From: Desulfovibrio aminophilus | GTDB taxonomy: Bacteria > Desulfobacterota > Desulfovibrionia > Desulfovibrionales > Desulfovibrionaceae | Direction of reading: 5' to 3' | NCBI RefSeq assembly: GCF_023660105.1 | Contig: NZ_JAMHGA010000044.1 | Location: 218,409-282,408, forward strand | Length of the DNA: 64,000 nt | Shown: in pieces, positions 45,215-55,300 of the stretch | Layout: every line of letters begins with the position of its first letter | Numbering within the stretch: position 1 is the stretch's first letter | Notes under the pieces: model-generated | What the model saw: the letters and a program-made list of their open reading frames with translations, nothing else | What the model was told of the DNA's origin: nothing | Database searches by the model: none | Position numbers and translations under genes: made by a program

Positions 45215-45308
45215 GATTGATCTCCTTTTCTCGGTGCGGACGGGACTGTTGCGCATGCCGCAGTCCCGCGGCCCGGGTATGGGGCGCTTCTCGCGCCCGC
45301 TGGTCTGT

Positions 45309-47747
45309 CTATCGTTTTCCATCGCTGATCCTGGACGTGGCGGGCACGGGATCGGCCGTCCCCAGCCCGATATCGCCCTGGCCCCGGAACCGTCTGGCCC
45401 GGAAAAGCCAACCCTGCCCCAGGGTGAGGATGGCGGGCAGCAGGACCAGCGTGACGACGCCGGAGATGGTCAAAATGGCGAACAGCAGGATGCCGGTCGT
45501 CTTGTAGGGCACCAGCGCGGCGACCAACATGGGCAGGAATCCCAGGGCGATGATGATGACGTTGCGGCTGATGGCCCGGGCCGGTTCGCCGAACATCAGC
45601 GGGGCGGTCTTCGCCCAGGAACCTGTCTCGGAAGTGAGCTGTCTGCTGCGCTCCAGGAAATGGATGGCGAAGTCCACGGCGATGCCGAGGGAAATGGCCC
45701 CGAGAACGGCCACGGGCATGTCGTAGTTCAGGCCGAGAATGCCGAGCGAGCCATAGATGACCGCGATGGTGAGCGTCAGGGGCAGCATGCAGAGCAGCCC
45801 CCAAACCGCGGAACGGAAGAGCACGGTCATCAGGACGAGCACGATGACGTAGCTTCCGCCCAGGGAGCCGAGCATGCTCCAGAACATTTTTCCTTGGAAG
45901 ATGTAGTTGATGTAATGCAGCCCGGCAAAATCGTAGGACAATTCGACGGGGGGCTTGTTGGCGTCGATGTACTTTTCAATGGCCTTGACGGCCGCCTCGG
46001 TGCGGAGGCTGTCGCCGCTTTGGAACTGCATGAAAATGTTGGCCGAGTCGAACCCCGGCGTCACGAAATGCCAGATGTCATGCGGCTTGTGGCTCTGCTG
46101 GTACTGCATGACGCACTCGGAAACCGCCGAGGCGGTCGCCGGTATGCGGAAGTTCTCCGGGCGACCGTCGATGAGCTCCTGGTGCACCTTGCAGACGATA
46201 TCGGCCAGGGACGTGCTTTTACCGATGTATCCCTGTTTCACCAGCCAATCCTGCATGGCCGCCATGTAATTGAGGACATCCGGGCGCTTGAACGCCTCGT
46301 TTCCATCCTTCGCCTCCAGAATGAGCGAGGCCGAATACGTTCCGCCGAAGTGCCTGTTCAGCGCCGTGTCCGCCTCGCGGATGGGATGGCCGACGGCAAA
46401 GCGTTTGGCATAGTTGTCGTTGATGGTGACCTGCGACATCCCCCATACGGAGGCGGCGATGCAGAGCACGGCCAAGGCCACGACCGTCCCGGCCCGCCGG
46501 CAGGCGAAGCGGCCGAGGCGTTGCAGGAACCGGGAGAGGAGCGAATCCTCGGCCCCTCCCCGCGCCGCCAGGCCGAAATTGCGCAGCGCGCGCTCCGGCA
46601 GGAGCATGATGTAGGCGGGAACGAACAGAATGGTCGTGATCCAGGCGAACATGACGCCGACGCCGACAAAGGCGCCGAATACCCGCGCCGGGGGGATGTC
46701 CGTGGTGAGGAACGAGAAGAACCCGGCCGCCGTGGTCAGCGAGGTGTACAGCATGGGCATGAACAGCGTGCGTATGACCTCCTTGATGCTCTCCTTGCGC
46801 CCTTTCTCCGCGCTGTAGACGTCGAAGAACTGCGACAGGACATGGATGGAGTCGCAGATGGAGATGGACATGAGGAAGATGGGCAGCATGGAACTCAGGA
46901 TGTGTACCGGGAACCCCAGAGCGATCATGGATCCCAGGGCGGCCACCACCGTCACGGTGGCGATGGTCATGGGCAGGATGACCAGGCTCCACTTGCGGAA
47001 CATCGCGTAGAGCATGCCGAAGATCAGGATCATGGTCAGCGGCGAGGCGATGACCATCTCGCTGAACATTTCCGCGCCGATGGCCCCCTCGGCGACGGGG
47101 AGCCCGGCGATGTGCCAATCCTCGGCGCCGCCGAACTCCTGGATTTTTTTCTGGAGCGCGGTGTAGACCTCGTAGCTCAACAGCTTGTCCGTCAGCGGCA
47201 GGTACAGGCAGAGGGCCTTCCCGTCGGGGGAGATCATCTGGCCCACCAGCAGGGGATTGGACATGGCCTTGTCGCGCACGGCCAGGGCCTCGGCCTCCGT
47301 GGCCGGAGGTCTCCGCATGAGCCACTCGAAGGCGATGGTTCCCGGCCCGGCCTGGCGCATGTGGTCCACCACCGAGGGCGCGACCATGTCCACCTCGATG
47401 ACGCCCGTTGTCTCGCCCGGATGATCGGGATCGGCGTAGCGAAGGGTTTTCGCGAACTGCGTCAGCTCGAAGACATGGGTCAGCGTCTGCTGGTTGAAGA
47501 CGCCGTTGGCCTCGTTTTCCTTGATGACGCCGACGACGATGGTGTCGCTCAGGTCAAACCGCTTTTTGGCCGTGTTGTGGAAGACACGCACCGGCTCCGT
47601 GGTTTCCAGCATATTCTCCGGGTCTGTATCCATGGTCATGTTCGGGAAAAACGTCGCGAAAAAGACCATGAACGCGAGAAGCCCGAAGGCGACCATCTTG
47701 GGATGGTCGACAGCCAAGTTGACGAGTGCGGCTTTCAATCTGTCCAC
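45309..47747 (-). CDS. MMPL/RND-family transporter
   Basis: 812 residues with a GTG start and AGGAGC upstream. The topology is the RND pattern of 12 helices in two halves: helix 1 at about 18-38, then a periplasmic loop (about 40-210), helices 2-6, a long loop, helix 7, a second periplasmic loop, and helices 8-12. Each half has the MMPL signature with acidic residues in helix 4 (IFLMSISICDSIHVLSQF and AISLGIAVDFAIHFLERSR). Relatives move lipids, hopanoids or sterols. The substrate is unknown. It is the first gene after marR and carries a MarR-type operator immediately upstream. Confidence 0.9.
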   Translation of the reverse strand: MDRLKAALVNLAVDHPKMVAFGLLAFMVFFATFFPNMTMDTDPENMLETTEPVRVFHNTAKKRFDLSDTIVVGVIKENEANGVFNQQTLTHVFELTQFAKTLRYADPDHPGETTGVIEVDMVAPSVVDHMRQAGPGTIAFEWLMRRPPATEAEALAVRDKAMSNPLLVGQMISPDGKALCLYLPLTDKLLSYEVYTALQKKIQEFGGAEDWHIAGLPVAEGAIGAEMFSEMVIASPLTMILIFGMLYAMFRKWSLVILPMTIATVTVVAALGSMIALGFPVHILSSMLPIFLMSISICDSIHVLSQFFDVYSAEKGRKESIKEVIRTLFMPMLYTSLTTAAGFFSFLTTDIPPARVFGAFVGVGVMFAWITTILFVPAYIMLLPERALRNFGLAARGGAEDSLLSRFLQRLGRFACRRAGTVVALAVLCIAASVWGMSQVTINDNYAKRFAVGHPIREADTALNRHFGGTYSASLILEAKDGNEAFKRPDVLNYMAAMQDWLVKQGYIGKSTSLADIVCKVHQELIDGRPENFRIPATASAVSECVMQYQQSHKPHDIWHFVTPGFDSANIFMQFQSGDSLRTEAAVKAIEKYIDANKPPVELSYDFAGLHYINYIFQGKMFWSMLGSLGGSYVIVLVLMTVLFRSAVWGLLCMLPLTLTIAVIYGSLGILGLNYDMPVAVLGAISLGIAVDFAIHFLERSRQLTSETGSWAKTAPLMFGEPARAISRNVIIIALGFLPMLVAALVPYKTTGILLFAILTISGVVTLVLLPAILTLGQGWLFRARRFRGQGDIGLGTADPVPATSRISDGKR

Positions 47748-47769
47748 AGGGATGCTCCTGCTGATTTAA

Positions 47770-47782
47770 TTAAGCTGCTTAA
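47770..47782. promoter_or_regulatory. MarR-type operator before the MMPL gene
   Basis: TTAAGCTGCTTAA, a 13-base inverted repeat, followed by CCAT. A very similar sequence, TAAAGCAACTAAACCAT, lies in the marR promoter, which suggests that both are bound by the MarR protein. Confidence 0.6.
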
Positions 47783-47803
47783 CCATTCAGACAAAAAAAA
47801 TGC

Positions 47804-48307
47804 TCACCGGGAAAGCCGGTTGACCATGACCTCTTCAATAGCCTCGAACAAAACGGAAATCGTGGCGAGCTGGGACAGGGAGAACCCACGGAGCCGGTCC
47901 ACCAAGGCCGTCTTGTCCGCCCCATGGAACCTCGCGTGGGCGTCAAAGGCCTTCCTCCCCAGCGGGGTCAGATCCAGCTGGAATTCCTTATTGCTGTGCG
48001 GCGACTGGCGTTTTTCAAGAAACCCTTTTTCGCAAAGCCGGGACACCATCTGGGACGCCGCGCTCTTGGTGATGCCGAAGACGCCGGCCACATCGGTGAC
48101 GCTCAACAGGGGACGGTTGCCGACGGCCTCGATGGTGTGGGCCTCCCGGGTCGTGATCTCAATGCCCTCATCAACCCTGATGGGCATCTCCTCGATGCGG
48201 GCGTACAGAGCGGCGACGCGCTGGAATTGCCGCACCGTGCCGAGAATGAGATCATCTTTCGTTTCCATCTGTTCACGCGCTCCCAGAGTCTCGCGACCGT
48301 TTCCCAT
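47804..48307 (-). CDS. MarR-family transcriptional regulator
   Basis: 167 residues. A winged helix is visible: LLSVTDVAGVFGITKSAASQMVSRLCEKGFLEKRQSPHSNKEFQLDLTPLGRKA, with the usual flanking dimer helices. It should repress its own gene and the MMPL operon when no ligand is bound. I chose the ATG at 48307 for its GGGAG ribosome site; an ATG at 48268 is possible. The predicted ligand is a hydrophobic compound handled by the transporter, by analogy with other MarR proteins. Confidence 0.9.
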   Translation of the reverse strand: MGNGRETLGAREQMETKDDLILGTVRQFQRVAALYARIEEMPIRVDEGIEITTREAHTIEAVGNRPLLSVTDVAGVFGITKSAASQMVSRLCEKGFLEKRQSPHSNKEFQLDLTPLGRKAFDAHARFHGADKTALVDRLRGFSLSQLATISVLFEAIEEVMVNRLSR

Positions 48308-48325
48308 CCACAACTCCCGTCGCGG

Positions 48326-48356
48326 ACATCAGTAAAGCAACTAAACCATGTTGTCA
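48326..48356 (-). promoter_or_regulatory. marR promoter with overlapping operator
   Basis: On the minus strand TTGACA is followed after 16-17 bases by a weak -10 (TTACTG or TACTGA). The spacer contains ATGGTTTAGTTGCTTTA, which matches ATGGTTAAGCAGCTTAA before the MMPL gene. Binding there would block the polymerase, giving autoregulation. Confidence 0.5.
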
Positions 48357-48435
48357 AGTTCCCCCAGGCCCCCTCGGAACCAGCCAGGCGCAGAAAAGAA
48401 TTGACACCAGCCCGGGCCAACACCTAAAAGGCACT

Positions 48436-48454
48436 GATAATGAAATTCATTATC
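48436..48454. promoter_or_regulatory. Fur box
   Basis: GATAATGAAATTCATTATC, a perfect 19-base palindrome that matches the classical Fur consensus at 17 of 19 positions. It ends 29 bases before the AraC-type regulator gene, so iron repression of that gene, and perhaps of the MFS gene behind it, is expected. Confidence 0.85.
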
Positions 48455-48482
48455 TACAAAATTCATGACCGCGGCCTGAAGC

Positions 48483-49439
48483 ATGCCTGAAGAACAACAC
48501 GAGAAGAAATTCTCCCGGCAGGAAACCGCCCTCCGGCCAGGCCTCTGGTTCAGCACCACGGAGCTGGCCCCTGGCGGGGATCTGTCCGTGCGGCATGAAT
48601 GCGGCGCTCCCCGCATCGACTTCGGCTTCGTCCTTTCCGGCGAATTCACCGCTCGTTTTGACGGGCTCGGATGCGGCCGCGTCGAAATGAAGCACCGTTC
48701 CGGCATGGGCGGGATCAAATTCTTCGGCGGATGCCGGACGACGGTATCGATTCCGGCCGACACCCAGGCGCTGGTCCTGCACGTGTACATCACGCCGCCC
48801 CTGTTCCGCTCCTTGCTCCAAAACGAACTGGAAATCGTGCCGAAGGGGTTCCTCGCCGCCCTGGAGGGCAAGACCAGCGAACCATTCATGCGGCACGGAG
48901 CCGTTCACCTCGGCGTGCGGGAATGCGTCCACCAGGCGCTGCACGGCGCCAGCCGGGGAATGCCGCACAACATCTTCCTTGAAGGCAAGGCCTTGGAGCT
49001 CATCGCGTTGCAGCTGTCCTGGCTCAATGCCAGGGAACGCGGACCAGGAAGAACCACACATCTCTCCCCCCGGGAGCGGAAGGCCATAGAGGCCGCAAGG
49101 GATATGCTCGTCGCGGACATCGCCTCCCCGCCCGGACTGGTGGAGCTGTCCCGGCATGTCGGCCTGAACCTCCAGAAGCTCCAGCACGGATTCCAGCAGC
49201 AGTTCGGTTCCACGATCTATGGCCTCCTGAAGGAATACCGGCTGCAGCGGGCCAGGCAGCTTTTCGACCAGGGCGACATGAACGTGAGCGAGGTCGCCTG
49301 GCACATCGGCTACACGAACATCAGCCATTTCAGCGCCGCCTATAAAAGACGTTTCGGCATTCTGCCCAAGCAGTACCTGAAATCCATGCACAGCGGGAGA
49401 CCCTCCTCCCCGCCGATGCGCGCGGCCTGCCCCTGCTGA
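48483..49439 (+). CDS. AraC-family regulator (PchR-like)
   Basis: 318 residues. The C-terminal two helix-turn-helix motifs are clear: GLVELSRHVGLNLQKLQHGFQQQFG and MNVSEVAWHIGYTNISHFSAAYKRRFGILPKQYL. The N-terminal half is a ligand-binding cupin-like domain (DFGFVLSGEFTARFDG) as in PchR, which senses a siderophore in Pseudomonas. A Fur box just upstream and a siderophore-type MFS gene just downstream support a role in iron uptake. The inducer is unknown. Confidence 0.88.
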   Translation: MPEEQHEKKFSRQETALRPGLWFSTTELAPGGDLSVRHECGAPRIDFGFVLSGEFTARFDGLGCGRVEMKHRSGMGGIKFFGGCRTTVSIPADTQALVLHVYITPPLFRSLLQNELEIVPKGFLAALEGKTSEPFMRHGAVHLGVRECVHQALHGASRGMPHNIFLEGKALELIALQLSWLNARERGPGRTTHLSPRERKAIEAARDMLVADIASPPGLVELSRHVGLNLQKLQHGFQQQFGSTIYGLLKEYRLQRARQLFDQGDMNVSEVAWHIGYTNISHFSAAYKRRFGILPKQYLKSMHSGRPSSPPMRAACPC

Positions 49440-49614
49440 CCTGCTCACGCCCTTGATCTGGGCCGGGCCCGCCGGCCCACGCGACCGACATCCCCGTCCC
49501 CGGAGCAAAAACACTCGCCCGCGGGGCAGAATATTCACCGTCATGGGGTTAGCTCACCCAGGGAGTCGGCTGCCCGGGCATCGGGACAGGGACGCCGCAA
49601 CACCTGGAGAGCCC

Positions 49615-50913
49615 ATGAATTCACGAGACAACCTCGCGGGCCACCCGCGGCGCGCGCTCCGCGCTTTTGCCGGGATAACACCGGAAGCAGGCCTGATCCG
49701 AAAGGCGCTCCTCCTCGGATCACTGTATCTGTGCCAAGCCCTGCCGATGGGATTCATCTTCGGGGGGATGCCGATCATCATGCGTTCCGAGCACGTCCCG
49801 CTCCAGCAGATCGGGCTCCTCTTCGTCCTGCATTTCCCTTGGGCCATGAAAATATTCTACGCCGCCCGCGTGGACAGGCACTACCTGCCCACACTCGGGC
49901 GGAGAAAGACGTGGATCGTCCCCCTGGCATGGCTCTCGGCGATCTTGTTCTTCACGATTTCGTTCCTGGACATGGGCCGCCACTACCCGGTGATCTTCGC
50001 CGTGCTGTTGATCTACAATCTCGCCATGGCCACGAGCGACATCGCCGTGGACGGCTACGCGACCGACATCCTCGCCCCCGGGGAAATGCGTTGGGGAGCG
50101 ACGCTGCAGGCCTGCGGCCGGTTCGCCGGGATGATCCTCGGCGGAGGGCTTTTTCTGGCGCTCTACGGCGTCCTGGGCTGGCCCCAGATCTGCCGCCTTC
50201 TCGCGCTGGCCCAATTTCTCCTCAGCCTGCCCGCGCTGACCATTCGTGAACCCTCCGCGCCCCATGTTCCTCACGCCATGCCCGGAGACAGGCCGGGCGT
50301 ACTCGGCTTCCTGAAACAGCCCCGGGCCCGCTGGGCCATCCCCGCGCTCCTGCTGCCCACGGCTTTTTTCTTCTGCGGCTTTCAAATGCGCATGCCGCTG
50401 ATGGCCGATCTCGGCCTCATTCCGAAAGAGGCCGGGACCATACTCATGCACGTGGGCTACCCCGTCGGATTCGCGGCGACCGTGTTGAGCGGATGGCTTC
50501 TCAAGCGGGTGGGGGCGCTTCCGTTCCTGCGCTTCTTCTGCCTGGGGGCGATAGGTTTGACCGCGGCCACCATCTGCCATGCCGGACGGGGAACCATATC
50601 GCCGACGCATGCCGCGATTCTTCTGGCCTGCGACAATGCCCTTCTGGGCGCGATCAACGTCTGGGCCTATACGCTCATCATGCGCTTGAGCGCCGGCCGG
50701 CAATCCGGAACAGGGGTCGCCGCCCTGGGAAGCATCTTCATGCTGCCGCCCTTGATTCTGGCCCCGCCGGCCGGGGCCGTCGGGGATAGGGTCGGCTTCT
50801 TCACGCTCTACAGCGGACTCCTCGCGCTCATGCTCTTGTGCTGGGCCATGACCGAGGGCGTCCTGGCCGAGGCGAAACGGCGCGGCAGCTCACCGCTCGG
50901 GGTGACGAAATGA
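49615..50913 (+). CDS. MFS importer related to RhtX/FptX siderophore permeases
   Basis: 432 residues with about 12 helices. The segments LLLGSLYLCQALPMGFIFGGMPIIMRSEHVP, RRKTWIVPLAWLSA and MATSDIAVDGYATDILAPGEMRWGATLQACGRF resemble the AmpG/RhtX/FptX branch, whose members import a siderophore or muropeptide through the inner membrane. The ATG at 49615 follows TGGAGAG. The pairing with a PchR-like regulator repeats the Pseudomonas pyochelin arrangement (pchR, fptX), but no siderophore synthesis genes are present, so use of a foreign siderophore is a reasonable guess. Confidence 0.8.
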   Translation: MNSRDNLAGHPRRALRAFAGITPEAGLIRKALLLGSLYLCQALPMGFIFGGMPIIMRSEHVPLQQIGLLFVLHFPWAMKIFYAARVDRHYLPTLGRRKTWIVPLAWLSAILFFTISFLDMGRHYPVIFAVLLIYNLAMATSDIAVDGYATDILAPGEMRWGATLQACGRFAGMILGGGLFLALYGVLGWPQICRLLALAQFLLSLPALTIREPSAPHVPHAMPGDRPGVLGFLKQPRARWAIPALLLPTAFFFCGFQMRMPLMADLGLIPKEAGTILMHVGYPVGFAATVLSGWLLKRVGALPFLRFFCLGAIGLTAATICHAGRGTISPTHAAILLACDNALLGAINVWAYTLIMRLSAGRQSGTGVAALGSIFMLPPLILAPPAGAVGDRVGFFTLYSGLLALMLLCWAMTEGVLAEAKRRGSSPLGVTK

Positions 50914-50926
50914 TGGGGCCGCCCCG

Positions 50927-51760
50927 TCAGAGGGACACGGACATTCCAGCGGCCAGGGGACTGATCCTGCCCGAGTAGGCGCGCCGCAACCCGGCCAGAG
51001 GCCCTGTCCCCGTGATGCCCGCCGGGAGAAGCACGCCGACGTCGAAACGCCTCAGGGTCTCGGCCGTTTCCCGAATCGCGCCGTCGCCTCCCCGCGCCAG
51101 GGACAGTCCTCCCAGAAGCGCATGAATCCGGCCGTCGAAATACCGCCGGACCCAGGACAAGGTGTTGGCCACTCCGCTGTGGCAGCCGCCGAAAAAAATG
51201 GCCAGCCGCCGATCCCTCAACCGCAGGACGAGGCAGGCGTCATCAGGGACGGTGTCATGCCACTGCCCTCCGGGGTCGAGGCAAAGGCCTTCCGTGAGCT
51301 GAATATTGTCCGGCGCGCGGGGAATATTGGCGAGCATGAAAAGGCGTTCGTTCAGGGGCAGGCAGTTTTCCGCTATGCGCATTTCCCGGGATTCCAGCAA
51401 ATCCAGCCGACAGGGGCAGCCGATGCGCCGGGCGGCCTTTGCGTCCTTTCCATACCGCCCGACGGCGAATCTCGGGTGCGCGACGATCACCCCCTGGAAC
51501 TCCGGATGTCTCAGCAACGCCTCCAGCCCGCCGGTCTGGGCGACATGCCCATGGCTCAGGCACACTCCGCGCACATCCCGCAGGTCCACCCCCAGTCTGG
51601 AGGAGTTCTCCAGGAAAGCCGGAGAGCACCCCGTCCCCCACAACCACGTCTCCCCCCCGGCCATCTGAATCGCCAGGCATGATCCACCGTCGACCTTGAA
51701 GCCCGGCAAGGCCTCCCGGTCGGCCAGGACCAGAATGCGGTCTCCGGAGCCGCGGGACAT
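50927..51760 (-). CDS. Degenerate metallo-beta-lactamase-fold protein
   Basis: 277 residues. The overall pattern resembles the MBL group that includes ribofuranosylaminobenzene 5'-phosphate synthase-like proteins (VCLSHGHVAQTGGLEALLRHP, FFGGCHSGVANTLSWVRR). The zinc motif HxHxDH is altered: residues 70-75 read HGHVAQ, so the Asp-His pair is lost. Hydrolytic activity is therefore doubtful. It begins 7 bases after the methyltransferase gene and is the last gene of the activase operon. Its stop faces the MFS gene across 13 bases. Confidence 0.78.
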   Translation of the reverse strand: MSRGSGDRILVLADREALPGFKVDGGSCLAIQMAGGETWLWGTGCSPAFLENSSRLGVDLRDVRGVCLSHGHVAQTGGLEALLRHPEFQGVIVAHPRFAVGRYGKDAKAARRIGCPCRLDLLESREMRIAENCLPLNERLFMLANIPRAPDNIQLTEGLCLDPGGQWHDTVPDDACLVLRLRDRRLAIFFGGCHSGVANTLSWVRRYFDGRIHALLGGLSLARGGDGAIRETAETLRRFDVGVLLPAGITGTGPLAGLRRAYSGRISPLAAGMSVSL

Positions 51761-51767
51761 GCGCCCT

Positions 51768-52367
51768 TCAATTCCGCCGAAAGAGCAGGAGGTAGTTGAA
51801 CCCCAGGTCCACCAGCCGCTCCGCGGCAAAACCGCACGGGACGGCGCAGGCTTCGACCTCCTCCGGGGCCAGCCGCATGTGTTTCGGAGGTCCGCACTCC
51901 GTGTCGCGCTTCTGGCACTCGATCACGGCCAGTCGACCGCCCGGTTTCAACACACGGTGGATTTCACGAAACACAGCCTCGCCGCGAGGGCGCAAGCCGA
52001 CCCCGTGCAGCACCGTGGACAAAAGACAAAGGTCCACGCTCCGCGCACCGACCGGCAGAGGCTGGGTGATGTCCTGCCGCGTGACCACAAGGCTCTGGAG
52101 ATTCTCCTCCTTGGCCTTGCGGGACAAAGACGCCACGAAGGGCGCCTGCGCGTCCATGGCGTGGACACGACCGGAGTCCCCGACGAGCCGCGCCGCCCGA
52201 AGGGAATAATCCCCCGCCCCGCACCCGAGGTCGAGCACGGTTTCCCCCGGATGAATCCGCAAGGCGTTGAAAGCCAGTTCCGGGTCGTGCATCCAATAGC
52301 TGCTCGGGGCACGCCCATTGCCTCGGTGATGACAATGCTTCGTTTCTTCGCGCGCTTTTTCGTTCAT
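51768..52367 (-). CDS. Class I SAM-dependent methyltransferase
   Basis: 199 residues. Motif I ETVLDLGCGAGDYSLRAARLVG, motif II region SGRVHAMDAQ, and the later HRVLKPGGRLAVIE are typical of UbiE-like methyltransferases. A CxxxC-like C-terminal part (ECGPPKHMRLAPEEVEACAVPCGF) is notable. It follows the activase gene by 25 bases and overlaps nothing. The substrate is not identifiable; the operon context suggests a redox-linked or metal-linked small molecule. Confidence 0.9.
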   Translation of the reverse strand: MNEKAREETKHCHHRGNGRAPSSYWMHDPELAFNALRIHPGETVLDLGCGAGDYSLRAARLVGDSGRVHAMDAQAPFVASLSRKAKEENLQSLVVTRQDITQPLPVGARSVDLCLLSTVLHGVGLRPRGEAVFREIHRVLKPGGRLAVIECQKRDTECGPPKHMRLAPEEVEACAVPCGFAAERLVDLGFNYLLLFRRN

Positions 52368-52392
52368 GATCGCCTCCTTTCACGACATAGCG

Positions 52393-55300
52393 TCAGATAT
52401 AATGCAGGAACGACTCCAGCCTGGTCCTGTCGCTTTCATTGCCCAATCCGTCGAAAGTCAGATTGAGCACGGGGCGGGACCGCTCCCGCCGGAAGCCTTT
52501 CTGCAGGACGCCCAACGAAATCCCCGTGTTCTCGTACATGGAGCTGACCGTGATTACCCCGTCGACGCCCGGGACGTCCCTCTGGACGCATGCGCCGCGA
52601 TAGCGCCCGAACGCGCCGGAATAATGGCCCACCGTCTCGTCCTCCAACGCGGCCAGGGCGTCCAGGTCCGGCGTGAACGGGGCCTCCCCCTGGAACGCCG
52701 CGACAATGGCGGAATGGTATTGCCTGAACAGCGCCAGCCGTTGGCTCGGCAAGACTCCATGGACCGTGTCCTGGGCGGCATGGGAGCGCCACAGGGACCA
52801 AAGCGCCTCGCTCAATGGCGCGAACAGGACGGAACAGCCGCTTTCCTCCATGTTGCGGAAGAGGTGGTCGTTCATGAAATCATTAAATAAAATCAATGGC
52901 TCTCCAACAGCGAGAATCCGTTTCCCGCACGCTACGGATGCCCTCCGCCCCCTGACGTCCCGCGCCAAGGCCGTCAGCGAGTCCTGGCTGAGCCCGCCGT
53001 CATGGATCAGTTTCCGGACCCGCTCAAGATACTGTCCACGCAATGCCGACGGCGCCGCGAGCACCACGTCTCCCGCCAGAAGCCCCAGGAACAGTGACCG
53101 AACCTGCTCTTCCTCTCCAAGCGGAAGGTCCTCGATGAACGGCGACAGCATCCCGACCGACGAATGCCCCTCTTCGTCGAGCTTGAGCCGAATGAAGCGG
53201 CCGTACTGGCCGTCCACCTCCGCGCCCTCGGATTGCGGCATCAGCACGACCGCATCGCCCGGTTTCGCGCGGTCGAGCTCCTGGAGGACATCCCCGAGCA
53301 GCGCCGCAAGCGAAAAATACTCGTTGGCAGTGGTGTGGCGGCGGCCCGCAAGCAGGGATGATTCACTGGTCCGCGGCAAGACCTTCACCTTGCGCCCCTT
53401 GGCCGCGAGCATCTCCGCGCCGATCTGTGAATAGGGGTACAGGTGCGGCAGAAGCAATTCGGCGTCCCGAGCCATGCCCCCGGCGGATGTCCGGATGCCC
53501 ACGGGGAGCTCGGCGGAGGCCGCCTCTCGGGCAAGCGCATCCCCGCTCCCGGCCTGCCGATTCGAAGCGAGGCTGTTGAGGAAGGCCTCAAGCCGCGTCT
53601 GGACCCCCACGCCGGAGGAGTGCTCGTCCACCTCGATGGCCAAGTAGGGCTTGTCGCCCATGATCTCGCGGACATAGTGCGCGGTCACGGTATCGGGGCC
53701 GCAGCCGTGGTGCGTGAGCAGGATGGGATGCAGGTTCGGCGTGCGCGCCGCGACCTGGGCCGCTTCGAGAATATGCTGGCCGAAGGGCCAATACATGTTC
53801 GGATGACGGGTGAAGATGTCCGTTTCCGGCAGGTCGTAAAACGGGACGACCTGATGGCCCATCTCCATGAGCTTGCCGGGAATGCCCAGATTCAGGACGG
53901 GATCCGCCACGCCGTATATCTTGGATATGACGGCGAAGGCCGGACGCTTCGGATCAAGCCGCTCCAGGGTTTCCCGCCCGCGCTGCTCGATCTTTTTCTC
54001 GAATGCGTGGTAGGCCCCCATGGCCGCCCGCATGGCTTCGGCCACCCGTTCCGGGGCCGCGCCGAGCTGCCGCCCGAGATCGAAAAAGACCGTGCGCATG
54101 AACTCCTGTCCGAAACTGAAGGCGATGGTCGGAGCCAGCAGCCGGATGCCCCGGTCCGCCAGGGACATGGCCCGGTCCACGATCTTGAAGGCGAGCTGCA
54201 TGTAGGCGCAGCCGTAATTCTGCCGGGATTTCGAACCTGGATGGTTCACCGTGTAGAGATCCGGGAAAAAGAGATAGTCCACCTTTCGGGAGACCAACTC
54301 CGCCACGTGCCCGGTGACGAGCTTGACGGGAAAGCACATCTCGTCCAGGGCGAACTCCTGGCCCAACGCGATGGTCTTTTCCGAGGTCGGGTCCGACAGC
54401 AGGACATTGCAGCCGAGCGACTTGAAAAAAGGGAAAAACATCGGGAACATCCCGTAGGTGAACAACGCCCTCGGCAGGCCCACGGTCTTTTGTCCGGGAA
54501 CCAAGGTTCCGTCATAGCCCTCGAAAACGAAGTCGGCCACCTGCTTGCTGAAGACGTCCAGGTCCCCGGGACCGCCCGCTTCCACGGGATCGGCCGTGGC
54601 GGATTCAGGCGCGGCGTCCAGGTCGAACCCCTTGAACGCGGTCCCGCCCCCGCGCCGCATCTCCTCCCGGGCCAGAAGAGCCGCGCCATATGCACCGGTG
54701 ACGCTGAAGAAGGGAGCGACCTGGACATCCTTTCCCGTCAGGGCGCGGAAGGCGTTCAGCACCCCCTGGTTGAAGGCCAGTCCGCCCTGCAGAAGAATCC
54801 GTTCTCCGATCGGCTTGCGCCCGACAACGCGGTTCAGATAATTCCGCACGATGGAGTAGCAGAGCCCAGCCGCGACGTCCGGCAGGGAGGTTCCGCGCGA
54901 CAGGTGCGTGCCCACGCTCGACTCGATGAACACCGTGCAGCGTTCGCCGAGATTGACCGGTTTCTCCCCCTCCAAGGCCATGCGGGCGAAATCTCGGATA
55001 TCGACGCCGAGCTTCTTGGCCTGTTCTTCCAGGAATGATCCGGTCCCGGCCGCGCAGACCTTGTTCATCTGAAAATCCACCACGCGGCCGTCCTTCAGCG
55101 CAATGTACTTGGAATCCTGGCCGCCGATCTCGAACACCGTGTCCACGCCGGGTGCGAACCATACCGCGGCCCGGGCCTGGGCGGTGATCTCATCCTTGAC
55201 CGAATCCGCTCCGACCAGTCGTCCGATCAGAACGCGCCCCGAGCCCGTCACTCCGACGCCCGCGACAACGACGCTGTCCATGAATTCCCGCCGCAGGCTC

